DNA of 40,954 nucleotides from Bacteroidia bacterium (GCA_030428705.1 JAUIDI010000013.1:1-40954), one strand, 5' to 3'; shown: positions 27,484 through 35,477, numbered from the stretch's first letter. The notes: generated by a model from the letters alone, not told the origin. Translations and numbers: made by a program.

Positions 27484-27891
27484 TTATTTCAAACATATCC
27501 GTCCTATTTTTTTCACGGATTTATCGTCAGCTAGAGTTAAGACTGCTGTATAATACATACATCTGGCATTAAGTGGAGTTTGTGTGACAACAATTCCATT
27601 ATTATCATTGACCAATTTTTGTGATTTGTTTAGTTCATGCTTGCTTTCGTCAAATTTTAATCTATATGTGCATTCGTCAATCCACTCTAGATTTGAGTAA
27701 GCACCATTTTCTTTATCGCCAATGTTTGAATATTCTACTTGGACATTTCCATGTCTTTCCATAAGAACGGAATCCTTATCTGAATATACCATATAGAATG
27801 AACCTGTTTTAATTTCCTCACAAGTCAAATAGGGCCCACATGAACATACAATAATTCCAATCGCAGCAAAAAGGAGTAATTTTATTTTCAT
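27484..27891 (-). CDS. Small lipoprotein, function unknown
   Basis: 135 residues. A signal peptide with lipobox IVCSC near residue 17 is followed by CEEIKTGSFYMVY, ...VQVEYSNIG and LEWIDECTYRLKF, ending RICLK. The pattern C..IKTG.F / W.DECTY.L is that of small flavobacterial lipoproteins often mislabelled as topoisomerase IV in databases; no enzymatic motif is present. It is a single-gene cassette between S4 and S5. It may bind something at the cell surface, but no function can be given. Confidence 0.68.
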   Translation of the reverse strand: MKIKLLLFAAIGIIVCSCGPYLTCEEIKTGSFYMVYSDKDSVLMERHGNVQVEYSNIGDKENGAYSNLEWIDECTYRLKFDESKHELNKSQKLVNDNNGIVVTQTPLNARCMYYTAVLTLADDKSVKKIGRICLK

Positions 27892-27910
27892 TTACTTTTA
27901 AATGGAACCT

Positions 27911-28071
27911 AACGACCTGCTAAACACGCGGTTGCGATAATAAAGTGGGATAGGTATTGATTTTTATGGAAATATAGCGAAATCAGATAACTATTCATTC
28001 GTAAATTTGTCCGAATTCAAGGTTTCATGTCCCAAAGAATAAGTTATTTATTACCTAAGTAAAAGAAGGTT
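27911..28071 (-). repeat. Degenerate attC-like site S5 (family B-like)
   Basis: AAC at 27911, then GACCTGCTAAACACGCGGTTGCGA and a TTTTATGGAAATATAGCGAAATC stretch (in two parts) close to that in S18. The right edge GTT is at 28069. The inner arms are eroded, so the fold is weak. Confidence 0.5.
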
Positions 28072-28092
28072 TTAGGCTTTTTTGGAATTCAA

Positions 28093-28368
28093 TTAATTTA
28101 TACCCCGTGCGGCATTACTTGCCTCGGACGAGTTTAGAACGGGAATGACTTCAAAATTCACTAAATCGTTCCAATTGTCTATCCATTCGTATATTTTTTC
28201 CAAGGATTCGCTTTTCACTACTTGATAGCATTTTTGAAGATTATCTTCTATCCAACTGTCGATAAATTCTACCCCAACTGGCAACATTCTGCCTTTTTCG
28301 TTAAAGCGGTTATATATTTCCCTTGTTTTTCCAGGCTTGTAATTCTCAATGATCATATATGTTTTCAT
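28093..28368 (-). CDS. DUF3303-like small cytoplasmic protein
   Basis: 91 residues with no signal peptide. MKTYMIIENYKPGKTREIYNRFNEKGRMLPVGVEFIDSWIE and the later CYQVVKSESLEKIYEWIDNWNDLVNFEVIPV are a ferredoxin-like alpha+beta fold seen in DUF3303, a dimeric barrel-type family. The function is unknown. It is a single-gene cassette with weakly preserved sites on both sides. Confidence 0.75.
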   Translation of the reverse strand: MKTYMIIENYKPGKTREIYNRFNEKGRMLPVGVEFIDSWIEDNLQKCYQVVKSESLEKIYEWIDNWNDLVNFEVIPVLNSSEASNAARGIN

Positions 28369-28393
28369 ACCTTTCTCTTTGCTTGCTTCTTAG

Positions 28394-28430
28394 GGCGGTC
28401 TGTTGATCGCACTTAATTATATATGGCGTT
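28394..28430 (-). repeat. Possible remnant attC-like site S6
   Basis: GGCGGTCTG at 28394 resembles the left edge AACGGTCTC of family A, and ATGGCGTTGTACC resembles the right edge. Only 37 bases separate them and no stem is left. Low confidence. Confidence 0.3.
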
Positions 28431-28442
28431 GTACCTAGTTTA

Positions 28443-28889
28443 TTATTCTTTCAATTCAGAAATATACTGTTCAAGTTTAACAAGATTTTGTTTCAATCCT
28501 TCATCGGCTTTATGGGCTTTGATAATAGTTTCGCGGATTTCGGCTGAGTCAAAGAGCATTGTCCAGTCAATTGTAGTCTTAGGTCCTTTAGATTCAAAGA
28601 GAACGGTTGTTATGAAATGCGGATTAAAGTGTTCAAATACAATTTTCTTTAAAGGAACAATTTCTTTAAAAATATTTCTATTCGGATAGTTTTTTCCATC
28701 AGGTCCGTGCATTGTAAATTTCCACTCTCCACCTTCCTGAAAATCCATTTTTTCAAATGTGTTCGTAAACCCCGCCGGTCCCCACCAATTTGCTATATGG
28801 TCCGGATCGGTCCACACTTTCCACATTATGTCAATTGGAGCATTAAATGTTCTTGAAATTCTTAGTTCCCCATTTTGTGTGCTTTCCAT
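28443..28889 (-). CDS. SRPBCC (AHSA1-type) domain protein, copy 1
   Basis: 148 residues. The Bet v1-like fold is indicated by RISRTFNAPIDIMWKVWTDPDHIANWWGPAGFTN, the AHSA1 N-terminal signature, followed by GGEWKFTMHGPDGKNYPN and a C-terminal helix with LKQNLVKLEQYISEL. These proteins bind hydrophobic ligands in a cavity; many sit beside an ArsR repressor. It starts 5 bases after the ArsR gene ends, so the two form one operon and one cassette. The pair is repeated at 34487-35237. Confidence 0.88.
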   Translation of the reverse strand: MESTQNGELRISRTFNAPIDIMWKVWTDPDHIANWWGPAGFTNTFEKMDFQEGGEWKFTMHGPDGKNYPNRNIFKEIVPLKKIVFEHFNPHFITTVLFESKGPKTTIDWTMLFDSAEIRETIIKAHKADEGLKQNLVKLEQYISELKE

Positions 28890-28894
28890 TGTGG

Positions 28895-29218
28895 CTACTT
28901 ATTATTTTGGATTTTTTCCAAATATTTCTCAAGATTATCAAATCGATCTTCCCAAATATTTAGTAATTGATTAAGCCAAATATTAATTTCATCAATTTTG
29001 TCTATTTTGATTTGATAATGCATTTCTCTACCATCTTTGGTAGATTCCAAAAGTCCGCTGTCGGTTAGAATTTGTATGTGCTTTGAAATTGTAGACCTTG
29101 CGCTTTCAAAGTTTTCTGCAATTGCACCGGCCGTCATTGTCTGGGAAGCCAGTAGTATTAAAATTGACCTTCTCGTTGGGTCGGCGATTGCTTGAAATAC
29201 ATCTCTTCTTAATTTCAT
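28895..29218 (-). CDS. ArsR-family winged-helix repressor, copy 1
   Basis: 107 residues from the ATG at 29218; the upstream TTG at 29266 would lie in the operators and is rejected. MKLRRDVFQAIADPTRRSILILLASQTMTAGAIAENFESARSTISKHIQIL is the ArsR helix-turn-helix. No metal-binding ELCV-type box is present, so this is the non-metal SdpR-like class commonly paired with AHSA1 proteins. Two operator-like repeats lie directly upstream, starting 4 bases from the ATG, pointing to autoregulation. Confidence 0.88.
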   Translation of the reverse strand: MKLRRDVFQAIADPTRRSILILLASQTMTAGAIAENFESARSTISKHIQILTDSGLLESTKDGREMHYQIKIDKIDEINIWLNQLLNIWEDRFDNLEKYLEKIQNNK

Positions 29219-29221
29219 TAT

Positions 29222-29264
29222 GTCGCTATTTGACGACAAATATAAAACGTCGTTATTTAACGAC
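29222..29264 (-). promoter_or_regulatory. Paired operator repeats for ArsR copy 1
   Basis: GTCGTTATTTAACGAC at 29249-29264 is a perfect 7-2-7 palindrome. GTCGCTATTTGACGAC at 29222-29237 is an imperfect copy. Their starts are 27 bases apart, and the nearer one begins 4 bases upstream of the ATG. Confidence 0.78.
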
Positions 29265-29297
29265 AAAACATTCTCGAAGAATTTCCGCTCGGTATTT

Positions 29298-29336
29298 AAC
29301 TGGCACTAATGGCAATAGAATAAAATGAGTTGCGTT
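29298..29336 (-). repeat. Possible remnant attC-like site S7
   Basis: An AAC (29298) and a GTT (29334) lie in the right order between the ArsR and the next cassette gene, with TAATGGCAATAG between them. There is no convincing stem; the call rests on position. Confidence 0.25.
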
Positions 29337-29367
29337 GGCCTCCCATTTTTCAACACGCTGGTGATTT

Positions 29368-29958
29368 TCAATTTTTAAAAGTAATCCATCCGCATGGGAT
29401 TAAAGCGGAATCTGAGCCTATTTTAATTTGATAAAAGAGGTCTTGGCCTTTCATAACGAGTGACGTTCTAGCAGTTCCCCGCGCCTGATGTATCAGTATT
29501 GAAGTGTAAAAGAAGTATTCCTCCTTAGGATTTATAGTTTTTTCCAACATACTTGGTTCATTAAATTCGGCATCCAAAAAGCCTTTTAAGTCTGACAGTC
29601 CATAATCATGTAGCGCAATTTTTTCAGACGTCATTGTTTCCGGAGGAGAAAATATTCTTATATGTGAGTCATCTGAAGGGAAAATTTCGAAAGGCTTGGC
29701 AGGAAATTTTAACTCTAACTCCAACGGAACTTCGGACTCATTGGTTACCCGATACCAGAAAACGACATAGCTGTAGGTATTTCTGGCCGGGTCGGTATAA
29801 GTTGCCCCTCCCTTTGGAAGACTATTGGTTATGCTCAAAGCATTCCCGATAGAGTCGGAATACGTCACTTCAGTATCGATCCAATTTCTTGCCGTAGTAG
29901 TTTGGCCAAACGCAGTTAGGCAAATAGATATTAATATAATTGTAGTCAATAATCTCAT
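29368..29958 (-). CDS. Hypothetical secreted protein
   Basis: 196 residues with a signal peptide ending LTAFGQ. The mature part has beta-rich segments such as YSYVVFWYRVTNESEVPLELELKFP, an Ig-like pattern, and ends LIPCGWITFKN. I do not recognise a family. It would be periplasmic or surface-exposed. It is a single-gene cassette between S7 and S8. The base composition is visibly less A/T-rich than in cassettes such as 36397-37801, suggesting a different origin. Confidence 0.65.
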   Translation of the reverse strand: MRLLTTIILISICLTAFGQTTTARNWIDTEVTYSDSIGNALSITNSLPKGGATYTDPARNTYSYVVFWYRVTNESEVPLELELKFPAKPFEIFPSDDSHIRIFSPPETMTSEKIALHDYGLSDLKGFLDAEFNEPSMLEKTINPKEEYFFYTSILIHQARGTARTSLVMKGQDLFYQIKIGSDSALIPCGWITFKN

Positions 29959-29993
29959 AAATGAGTCTAATTTCTTCCTGAGGCCTGTGTAAG

Positions 29994-30171
29994 AATGTTT
30001 TTTGTAAGTGTCAATTACGAGTTTAAGTTATTGTTTTTTGGTTTAGCACTGACATTAACAATTCCGACCTGTCTGCCGGCCGGCAGGGTAGATTCTAGCC
30101 CGTTCTGAGCGAAGTCGAAGGGTAGCCGAACTGATGGCTATAGGGAGCCGTAATCAGGGTTATACATGGTT
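29994..30171 (-). repeat. attC-like site S8
   Basis: The right edge GTT is at 30169-30171; the left edge is eroded. The internal GGTTTAGCACTGACATTAAC is shared with S3 and S17, and the bases to its left align with S3. It contains the 14-base palindrome CTGCCGGCCGGCAG (30073-30086) and GAGCGAAGTCGAAGG, a widely dispersed repeat in Bacteroidota. Confidence 0.7.
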
Positions 30172-30180
30172 AGGTAGAGT

Positions 30181-31107
30181 TTATTTAATATTACTAAATA
30201 TCCAATCAGATGCTTTTTTAGTCCATTCACTTGGTAATTTGTGACCACTTTCAAAAAATATAATATTTTTATTTTCACTTTTAATCATTTCAAATAATTG
30301 ATTTGCTTCATCGATGCTATAATTTCTTTCGTCTTCTTTCCCATTTAACATCAAAAAAGATACATTATTTATAAAAGGAGCAAAATTATGGACAGCAAGG
30401 GCAGAATATCTTTCTTCTAAGATTGGGGTCACACTAGCCACAGCAACATTGATCCTACTATCAATCGAAGATAAATTAAAGACCATCATTCCACCCATAC
30501 TATATCCAATTGCCCCAAATTTATTGGAGTCAATTTCCTTTCTAGTCTCAAGATAATCCATGGCCCTACGATATTCAATTACCGTTTGTACAATCATATT
30601 TCTTGCTCTTTGTATCCAACCTTTTTGAAAAATAAAAACATCAGGAGATTCAAAGTCATTATTGATTAAACGTTCCCCATGGTATTGCGCATCTAATGCC
30701 AAAACAGCATATCCGGAATCAATTAACTTCTTGGTAAGCAGTCCGCCAGAGTTAAAACTATTTTCTTCCCACCAGCTATCTTTAGTATCGCCCACTCCGT
30801 GTAATAATAAAATACATGTAAAAGGGCCATTTGCATTTTTAGGGATCGCCAAATATCCGGGCACTCGACTATCATTTATTCCCCGAAAAACTATTTTTTC
30901 AATCACATAATTCGAATGGTCTTTATTTTCGACAATTTTAGCATCCAAGGGAATGTTTTTATCATAATTAAAAAAAGCAGTCATTACCTCGAAAGATTCT
31001 TTGTTTATGGATTGAAGGTGCGTTGTTTTTTCTTGAGCTTGTAAAAAACTGCTACTAAAAAATATAATAATGAGCACCAATTTCATCAAGTAAGTAGTTG
31101 GTTTCAT
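30181..31107 (-). CDS. Secreted alpha/beta hydrolase (dienelactone hydrolase/acetyl-esterase type)
   Basis: 308 residues with a signal peptide ending SSFLQAQ; a start at the second Met (MKLVLIII) is possible. The oxyanion region is LLLHGVGDTKDSWWEE, the Ser elbow is GYSMGGMMVF near residue 200, the Asp is in NGKEDERN and the His is in ESGHKLP. PGYLAIPKNANGPF before the catalytic core is typical of acetyl-xylan-esterase-like and dienelactone-hydrolase-like esterases. The substrate is unknown. Its cassette ends match each other over 14 of the first 15 bases. Confidence 0.85.
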   Translation of the reverse strand: MKPTTYLMKLVLIIIFFSSSFLQAQEKTTHLQSINKESFEVMTAFFNYDKNIPLDAKIVENKDHSNYVIEKIVFRGINDSRVPGYLAIPKNANGPFTCILLLHGVGDTKDSWWEENSFNSGGLLTKKLIDSGYAVLALDAQYHGERLINNDFESPDVFIFQKGWIQRARNMIVQTVIEYRRAMDYLETRKEIDSNKFGAIGYSMGGMMVFNLSSIDSRINVAVASVTPILEERYSALAVHNFAPFINNVSFLMLNGKEDERNYSIDEANQLFEMIKSENKNIIFFESGHKLPSEWTKKASDWIFSNIK

Positions 31108-31132
31108 AGTAATTAAGAATTAAATTCTACCT

Positions 31133-31343
31133 AACTAAAGGCTAAACGTAGTTCAGCCTTGAAGACGAAGATATGATAAATTTTGCAAGGCGAAGTTTAG
31201 GAATAAACAGTCTAGCCATCCCGATTTCCTAGCTAGGAAAAATACAGGTTTAGAGTATGTATTGGTTGGCCGACACTCTGGTTTTGTTATATGGTTAAAT
31301 GTTCATTTTAACCTGTCTGCCAAAAAGTTTTCTAGTATTTGTT
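31133..31343 (-). repeat. attC-like site S9 (family B-like)
   Basis: AAC at 31133-31135 and GTT at 31341-31343. GCTAAACGTAGTTCAGCCTTG (31141-31161) has a nearby inverted partner CAAGGCGAAGTTTAG. The left edge TAACTAAAGGCTAAACG is like S18. The right half is less conserved. Confidence 0.65.
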
Positions 31344-31357
31344 AGCCTGTCAGTGTT

Positions 31358-31816
31358 CTATTTTTCGGCAATTTCCTTAAGCCTATTTAAAGCCCTTGGC
31401 CAGGTCGTGTCAAAATAATCAAGGTAGTCCTCTGTTATGTCGATTTCTACCATTACGGTTGTAACACCATTATTTTCATGGAGTGAATAATTTTCCAGTC
31501 CGCCTGCCCATTTTTCAATCTCGGCACCTTCGGTAATTTCATTTTCTCCGTCCAGCATCCCGTAATGGCGAATGGAAACAAACCGGAATGGAATATTGTC
31601 GGCAATTTCAGATACCATTCCGCCCCTTTTCCCATTTTCATCCGTCCCTATAAAGTACATTTTTGCTCCTTTTTCCCAGCTTCCTTCATACGTTGAGGTA
31701 GGATTAAATTCGGAAGTCCATTGCTCGTATGTTTTAATATTGCCAATACCAAGCATTGTGTTGTAAACCTTCTCGGCGGATGCACCAATGTCTTTCTTGA
31801 ATTGTAGTTTTTTCAT
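31358..31816 (-). CDS. SRPBCC-fold protein (polyketide cyclase/START-like)
   Basis: 152 residues. FKKDIGASAEKVYNTMLGIGNIKTYEQWTSEFNPTST is the first strand and two helices of the SRPBCC fold. GSWEKGAKMYFIGTDENGKRGGMVSEI forms the strands. The C-terminal helix is YFDTTWPRALNRLKEIAEK. It binds a hydrophobic ligand or acts as a small hydrolase/cyclase; the ligand is unknown. It is the third SRPBCC protein of the array, not closely similar to the two AHSA1 copies and without an ArsR partner. Confidence 0.82.
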   Translation of the reverse strand: MKKLQFKKDIGASAEKVYNTMLGIGNIKTYEQWTSEFNPTSTYEGSWEKGAKMYFIGTDENGKRGGMVSEIADNIPFRFVSIRHYGMLDGENEITEGAEIEKWAGGLENYSLHENNGVTTVMVEIDITEDYLDYFDTTWPRALNRLKEIAEK

Positions 31817-31867
31817 GATTTTGTTTTTGTCGCCGTGGTATATTGAGTAATTGTCCTTTTACGCGCC

Positions 31868-31990
31868 AAAGGGTGGTATATGATTTGTTGCGGAAAACGT
31901 CCACCGGACTTTTCCGTCGAAACCGAACCTTTTTATAAAGGTAGGAATTTCCGTCTGGAAATTCCGCCGCAATGAACTATAGCCATTGTT
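31868..31990 (-). repeat. attC-like site S10 (family A)
   Basis: 123 bp. The GTT is at 31988-31990; the left AAC reads AAA at 31868. The interior is nearly identical to S12 (GTTGCGGAAAACGTCC..., AGGAATTTCC/GGAAATTCC). The gene upstream in transcription runs 14 bases into it and stops there. Confidence 0.88.
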
Positions 31991-32456
31991 GTGTGTAGTG
32001 TTTTTTTATTTCATTATGTATAAGGTCAAGCTCTTTCTTTGTAATTCCTTTTTGGCCGGTCTTTATTTTCAGTTTATTTTTTCCGTCCGATATTTTTAAG
32101 ATATAGGTGACAATTCCTCGTGCCACTTGTTTTTTTAAATCGGTTCTCAATTCCGAAATATTAAATTCCCTGATTAATTCAGAACGTAGCCGTCTATCAA
32201 AAATGAATCTAAGTTTTTCGCCATTTTCGGTTTTTTCAATCCGTTTAATTGTTTTGGTAGTGAAAATTAGAAATAGAAATAGTAAAAAAAGACCTCCCCA
32301 AAAAATCCACCTAATGTTTTCATTCTTGTTGCTACTGTCTGTAAACCTAATTCTTGAAACTAAATAGCTGATGACAACAAACAATATCGCTCTTCCGATT
32401 TCAAAAGGAATGTCTGAGCTTAAAATTCTTTCTTTGTTTTCGTAAATAGTTGTCAT
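31977..32456 (-). CDS. Small two-helix membrane protein ending in a site-encoded QQWL tail
   Basis: 159 residues with two membrane helices (IGRAILFVVISYLVS and WGGLFLLFLFLIF) near residues 20-75. A basic cytoplasmic region follows, with FDRRLRSELIREFNISELRTDLKKQ and YILKISDGKNKLKI. The family is not recognised. Its last codons, giving HYTQQWL and TAG, lie within site S10, so the tail is supplied by the recombination site. Cassette start and end match over 13 of 15 bases. Confidence 0.75.
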   Translation of the reverse strand: MTTIYENKERILSSDIPFEIGRAILFVVISYLVSRIRFTDSSNKNENIRWIFWGGLFLLFLFLIFTTKTIKRIEKTENGEKLRFIFDRRLRSELIREFNISELRTDLKKQVARGIVTYILKISDGKNKLKIKTGQKGITKKELDLIHNEIKKHYTQQWL

Positions 32457-32478
32457 TCAATTGCTCAACATTATACAC

Positions 32479-32602
32479 AACGGTTTGGCTAAAAGTTCGG
32501 GCGGTTGACGTGACGCAGTCAGAGTCTGCCGAGACGAACTTTGGAGCGCGGGGCAACGACCTATAAAGCTAGCGTAAAGCAGCCTGACTTTTAGCTGTTG
32601 TT
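32479..32602 (-). repeat. attC-like site S11
   Basis: 124 bp, AAC at 32479-32481 and GTT at 32600-32602. The inner stem is GCTAAAAGT with ACTTTTAGC, different in sequence from family A but in the same place. The interior GCGGTTGACGTGACGCAGTC is unlike other sites. Confidence 0.83.
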
Positions 32603-33226
32603 GACGTTAGTTTTTATTTTCTTTTTTAGTCTTTGAAAGTGATTCCAACTAAATGACCAGTCAATAAATGAAATTTGATAATTAAATAATAAAGGTAAGT
32701 CAGAACCACTTTTAATATATACTTCATATGAATTAGCAGCATTTGCCATCATTTCTTGGTCGAGCAAAGTCATGCGATTTATATCGAACAAATAATAAAT
32801 GATTTCTTGTTGCAAGTTTTTGTCGATGATGTAAACCGTTTTTTCCGTTTGAAAATACTTCTTTCCTTCATTATTATATCGACAGACTACGGAGTCATAA
32901 ATGAAGGTCACTTTAGTTAATTCTTTGTCTTTATGAATTTTTAGCCATTCACGGTGTCCGCCCCATTCTCCGCAGTCAGCATACTCAGCCAAAAGAACTA
33001 AAGTATCTCTGTAAATCTTTCCAAATAGACCTTGTGTTGTATCAATTCTTAAACTGTCAGGAAAGCCTGAAAAGTCTGGCCTAACTGATAATCGCTCAAT
33101 TGAGTCACGGAGTTGAATGTTTTGGTCGGTTAATTTTTGATTTTTTTCTTCTAATTCAGTCTGGTTAGAACATGAGAAGTTTAATGTCAGGATTGAAATT
33201 GATATTATAGTCCAGAGTGTCTTCAT
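32591..33226 (-). CDS. Coiled-coil lipoprotein, function unknown
   Basis: 211 residues from the ATG at 33226; the upstream TTG lies in site S12. The lipobox NFSCS is near residue 19. It is followed by a coiled coil ELEEKNQKLTDQNIQLRDSIERL and then a soluble region with EYADCGEWGGHREWLKI. The family is not recognised. The last codons TNVNNS and TAA lie in the edge of site S11. Cassette start and end match at 11 of 13 bases. Confidence 0.72.
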   Translation of the reverse strand: MKTLWTIISISILTLNFSCSNQTELEEKNQKLTDQNIQLRDSIERLSVRPDFSGFPDSLRIDTTQGLFGKIYRDTLVLLAEYADCGEWGGHREWLKIHKDKELTKVTFIYDSVVCRYNNEGKKYFQTEKTVYIIDKNLQQEIIYYLFDINRMTLLDQEMMANAANSYEVYIKSGSDLPLLFNYQISFIDWSFSWNHFQRLKKKIKTNVNNS

Positions 33227-33242
33227 TTTTTGAATTAACGCC

Positions 33243-33367
33243 AACGGTCTCGGCTATGGTTTCGTTGCGGAAAACGTCCGCCGGACTTTTCCGTCGAAAC
33301 CGTGCCTTTTTATAAAGGTAGGAATTTCCGGATGGAAATTCCACCGCAATGGACTACAGCCAATGTT
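33243..33367 (-). repeat. attC-like site S12 (family A)
   Basis: 125 bp, AAC at 33243-33245 and GTT at 33365-33367. The left edge AACGGTCTCGGCTATGG pairs with right CTACAGCCAATGTT. Inner palindromes AAACGTCCGCCGGACTTTTC and GGAATTTCC/GGAAATTCC are present. About 90% identical to S10 in the interior by eye. Confidence 0.9.
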
Positions 33368-33379
33368 ACCACCAGTTAT

Positions 33380-34330
33380 TTATATGCGAAACAGGATTAT
33401 ATTTTCATATATAGCCATTGTCTGTTTCTCTTCATTAAAATCATTCAAGTCCACTTTGAAAGCTGCTTTTTCTGGAATGAGCTTTTTATCGAATTTATAA
33501 TAGGTGTAACCATCTTGATTGATAACCTGAATGCTGGGCACAGGCTCATAGTTTATGTTGTCCGTTCCATAACCTAATCGCACAAGCCAATTTCTATTGG
33601 GATTATTTTTGTAAACGAAATAGTAGAAATTTCCGTCCTCCTTTAAGCTTGGTTTTTCCGTGAAACCCGTTAAAAAATATAATGGGTCTATATATTGAGA
33701 AGAATTAAATTCATCAAGAGACAGTGGTTTTTCTAATAATTGCCATTTTTCTTCGGAAGGGAAGTGAGTTATAATTGCATTTTCGGGACTAATGTCAAAA
33801 TAGAAATCTGGCACGTATGTCTGAAACTGTTGCGACCATGTAGTGTCTATAATTTTCCATTCTCCATCAATTTTGCTCACATTCCAAGCATGGCTAAAAT
33901 TTTGGTCGAGTTCTGGTTCAATAATAGGGTTCGTAAAATGTCTAACATATCCATCAACCACGAGTGTTTCTATACCTAATTCGAGCATGAACCATTTGAA
34001 AAGTTGTGAATATCCCTCGCAAACAGCTTTTTTACGCTCAAATATTTTGTAGGGATTAAAGTTATTTTCACTATCCGCTTCGGTATGATTACCCTTTGTA
34101 ATTCTGTCCCAAGCCTCGTGGTCATACTCAATGTTGGCACTAATCCAATAGTAGAAGAACCGCGCTATTTCTAAATCGTCAGAAAAATTATTTTTTGCAA
34201 GATCCGTTAAGTCCGACATCATTAAATTGTCCGAAACTATTCCTTCGGCAATTTCCTTAGTTGATTTGGACTGAGCCCAAAAAAAGTTTGTGGAAACTAC
34301 AAGGAATAATATCAACAAGATTTTTTTCAT
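33380..34330 (-). CDS. Secreted transglutaminase-like protein
   Basis: 316 residues from the ATG at 34330, which opens with the signal peptide MKKILLILFLVVSTNFFWAQ; the longer frame would start inside site S13. The transglutaminase triad is visible: Cys in KKAVCEGYSQLFKWF, His in NFSHAWNVSKIDG and Asp in WKIIDTTWS. Such periplasmic proteins act as cross-linkers or as cysteine peptidases. The C-terminal ~130 residues are beta-rich. Cassette ends match over 14 of the first 15 bases. Confidence 0.88.
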   Translation of the reverse strand: MKKILLILFLVVSTNFFWAQSKSTKEIAEGIVSDNLMMSDLTDLAKNNFSDDLEIARFFYYWISANIEYDHEAWDRITKGNHTEADSENNFNPYKIFERKKAVCEGYSQLFKWFMLELGIETLVVDGYVRHFTNPIIEPELDQNFSHAWNVSKIDGEWKIIDTTWSQQFQTYVPDFYFDISPENAIITHFPSEEKWQLLEKPLSLDEFNSSQYIDPLYFLTGFTEKPSLKEDGNFYYFVYKNNPNRNWLVRLGYGTDNINYEPVPSIQVINQDGYTYYKFDKKLIPEKAAFKVDLNDFNEEKQTMAIYENIILFRI

Positions 34331-34340
34331 AATTGGTGGT

Positions 34341-34464
34341 AACGGTCTCGTGTATGGCTTCGTTGCGGAAAATGTCCATCGGACTTTTTCGTCGAAACCA
34401 AAGTTAGCTTTTCGCGTGGATTTTCCCAACGGGGAAATCCGCCACAATAACTAAAGCCATTGTT
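34341..34464 (-). repeat. attC-like site S13 (family A)
   Basis: 124 bp, AAC at 34341-34343 and GTT at 34462-34464. Left AACGGTCTCGTGTATGGCTT, right TAAAGCCATTGTT. The interior diverges from S12 after AAACC (TTCGCGTGGATTTTCC...GGGGAAATCC) but keeps the palindromes. Confidence 0.9.
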
Positions 34465-34486
34465 GCGGTTTACAAAAAGAAACACT

Positions 34487-34915
34487 TCATTTTTCCAAAA
34501 ACGCTCTAAGGGAAACATTAACGAGAGTATTCCATCCCCTCTCAAAATTGTGTGCGGCCAATTCTGGGATATCGCCAGGGAAGGTATCTACACCCGTATG
34601 CGTTAATTTTAGCCTTGTTCCGTTTTTCTCTTCAAAAAGTTCGAACGTTACATACGACATTCCGCTGTAACCGTCATATTTCCAAGAGTAGGTGAGCTTT
34701 TTTTCGGGCATTACTTCAGTTATTTCACACAAATGTTTCCATTGCTTACCACCTTCCTCGCCAGCCCAAAAATCAAACTTAAATCCAACAACGGTTTTGA
34801 ATTCCTTCACTTCGATATACCATTGTTTCATGAGTTCTTTTTCTGTAAGGGCCTTCCATACCAATGTTATATCGGCGTCAAAAACACGTTCTACTATTAT
34901 ACTTTTATTGCTCAT
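34487..34915 (-). CDS. SRPBCC (AHSA1-type) domain protein, copy 2
   Basis: 142 residues from the ATG at 34915 ([12 protein letters not shown]). [34 protein letters not shown] is the AHSA1 start; [36 protein letters not shown] forms the core strands. It overlaps the end of its ArsR gene by 11 bases, giving translational coupling. It is homologous in plan, but clearly diverged, from copy 1 at 28443; the two pairs are separate cassettes rather than a recent duplication. Confidence 0.87.
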   Translation of the reverse strand: MSNKSIIVERVFDADITLVWKALTEKELMKQWYIEVKEFKTVVGFKFDFWAGEEGGKQWKHLCEITEVMPEKKLTYSWKYDGYSGMSYVTFELFEEKNGTRLKLTHTGVDTFPGDIPELAAHNFERGWNTLVNVSLRAFLEK

Positions 34916-35237
34916 TTTTATTGTTTTTGAGTGTTGACAGTAAATTGTCAAGTTGGTCAAAACGGTTTTCCCAAATCGCTCTGAATCGTTCCAGCCATTT
35001 ATCGATTTCTTTCATTTTCTCGATTTTCAGCTCGTAATATATTTCCCTCCCTTGTTGATTTGCCTCGACAAGGTCACATTCGTTTAAAATCTGAAGATGT
35101 TTTGAAATAGTAGGTCTGGCCGCGTCAAAGTTTTGGGCGATCGCTCCAGCGGTCATTGCCTGGGAAGTTAACAATACTAGGATAGCCCGTCTTGTAGGAT
35201 CGGAAATTGCTTGAAAAATGTCTCTTCGTAATTTCAT
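34905..35237 (-). CDS. ArsR-family winged-helix repressor, copy 2
   Basis: 110 residues. [51 protein letters not shown] is very close to copy 1 in the DNA-binding half, and the C-terminal half diverges ([21 protein letters not shown]). It is first in its cassette and overlaps the SRPBCC gene. Two operator-like repeats stand upstream at the same distance from the ATG as in copy 1 but with a changed sequence, so the specificities may differ. Confidence 0.88.
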   Translation of the reverse strand: MKLRRDIFQAISDPTRRAILVLLTSQAMTAGAIAQNFDAARPTISKHLQILNECDLVEANQQGREIYYELKIEKMKEIDKWLERFRAIWENRFDQLDNLLSTLKNNKNEQ

Positions 35238-35240
35238 TAT

Positions 35241-35282
35241 GAAGTTATTTGGCTACAAATTTACATGAAGCCATTTAACTAC
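35241..35282 (-). promoter_or_regulatory. Paired operator repeats for ArsR copy 2
   Basis: GAAGTTATTTGGCTAC (35241-35256) and GAAGCCATTTAACTAC (35267-35282). The half-sites GWAGTTA and GWAGCCA appear once in each repeat, in mirrored order. They start 26 bases apart, the nearer one 4 bases upstream of the ATG. Confidence 0.75.
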
Positions 35283-35366
35283 GCAAATTGTTTTGTGGTT
35301 TTTTGACAGGAAGAAGAAAATCTAGTAGGCTTTGTTTTTTTGTAAGATTGTTCTTGAATTGCCCAT

Positions 35367-35465
35367 AACGGAATCTACTATAGCTTTGTTGCAGGAATTT
35401 CCAAGCCTGTATTGAACGAGGCTAAAGCATAGAAATTCCGATAACAATTAATTGGACACCGTGTT
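35367..35465 (-). repeat. attC-like site S14
   Basis: 99 bp, AAC at 35367-35369 and GTT at 35463-35465. The inner arms GTTGCAGGAATTTC and GAAATTCCGATAAC pair well; the outer part is less symmetric than in family A. Confidence 0.72.
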
Positions 35466-35477
35466 GGTAGTTCATTA

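Noticed and set aside
28394-28430. S6 as a complete site
   Set aside because: Only edge-like words remain and no stem can be formed; kept as a low-confidence remnant.
30106-30122. GAGCGAAGTCGAAGG in site S8 as a special signal
   Set aside because: I know it as a widely dispersed repeat of Bacteroidota genomes, so it is probably an insertion and not part of the site.
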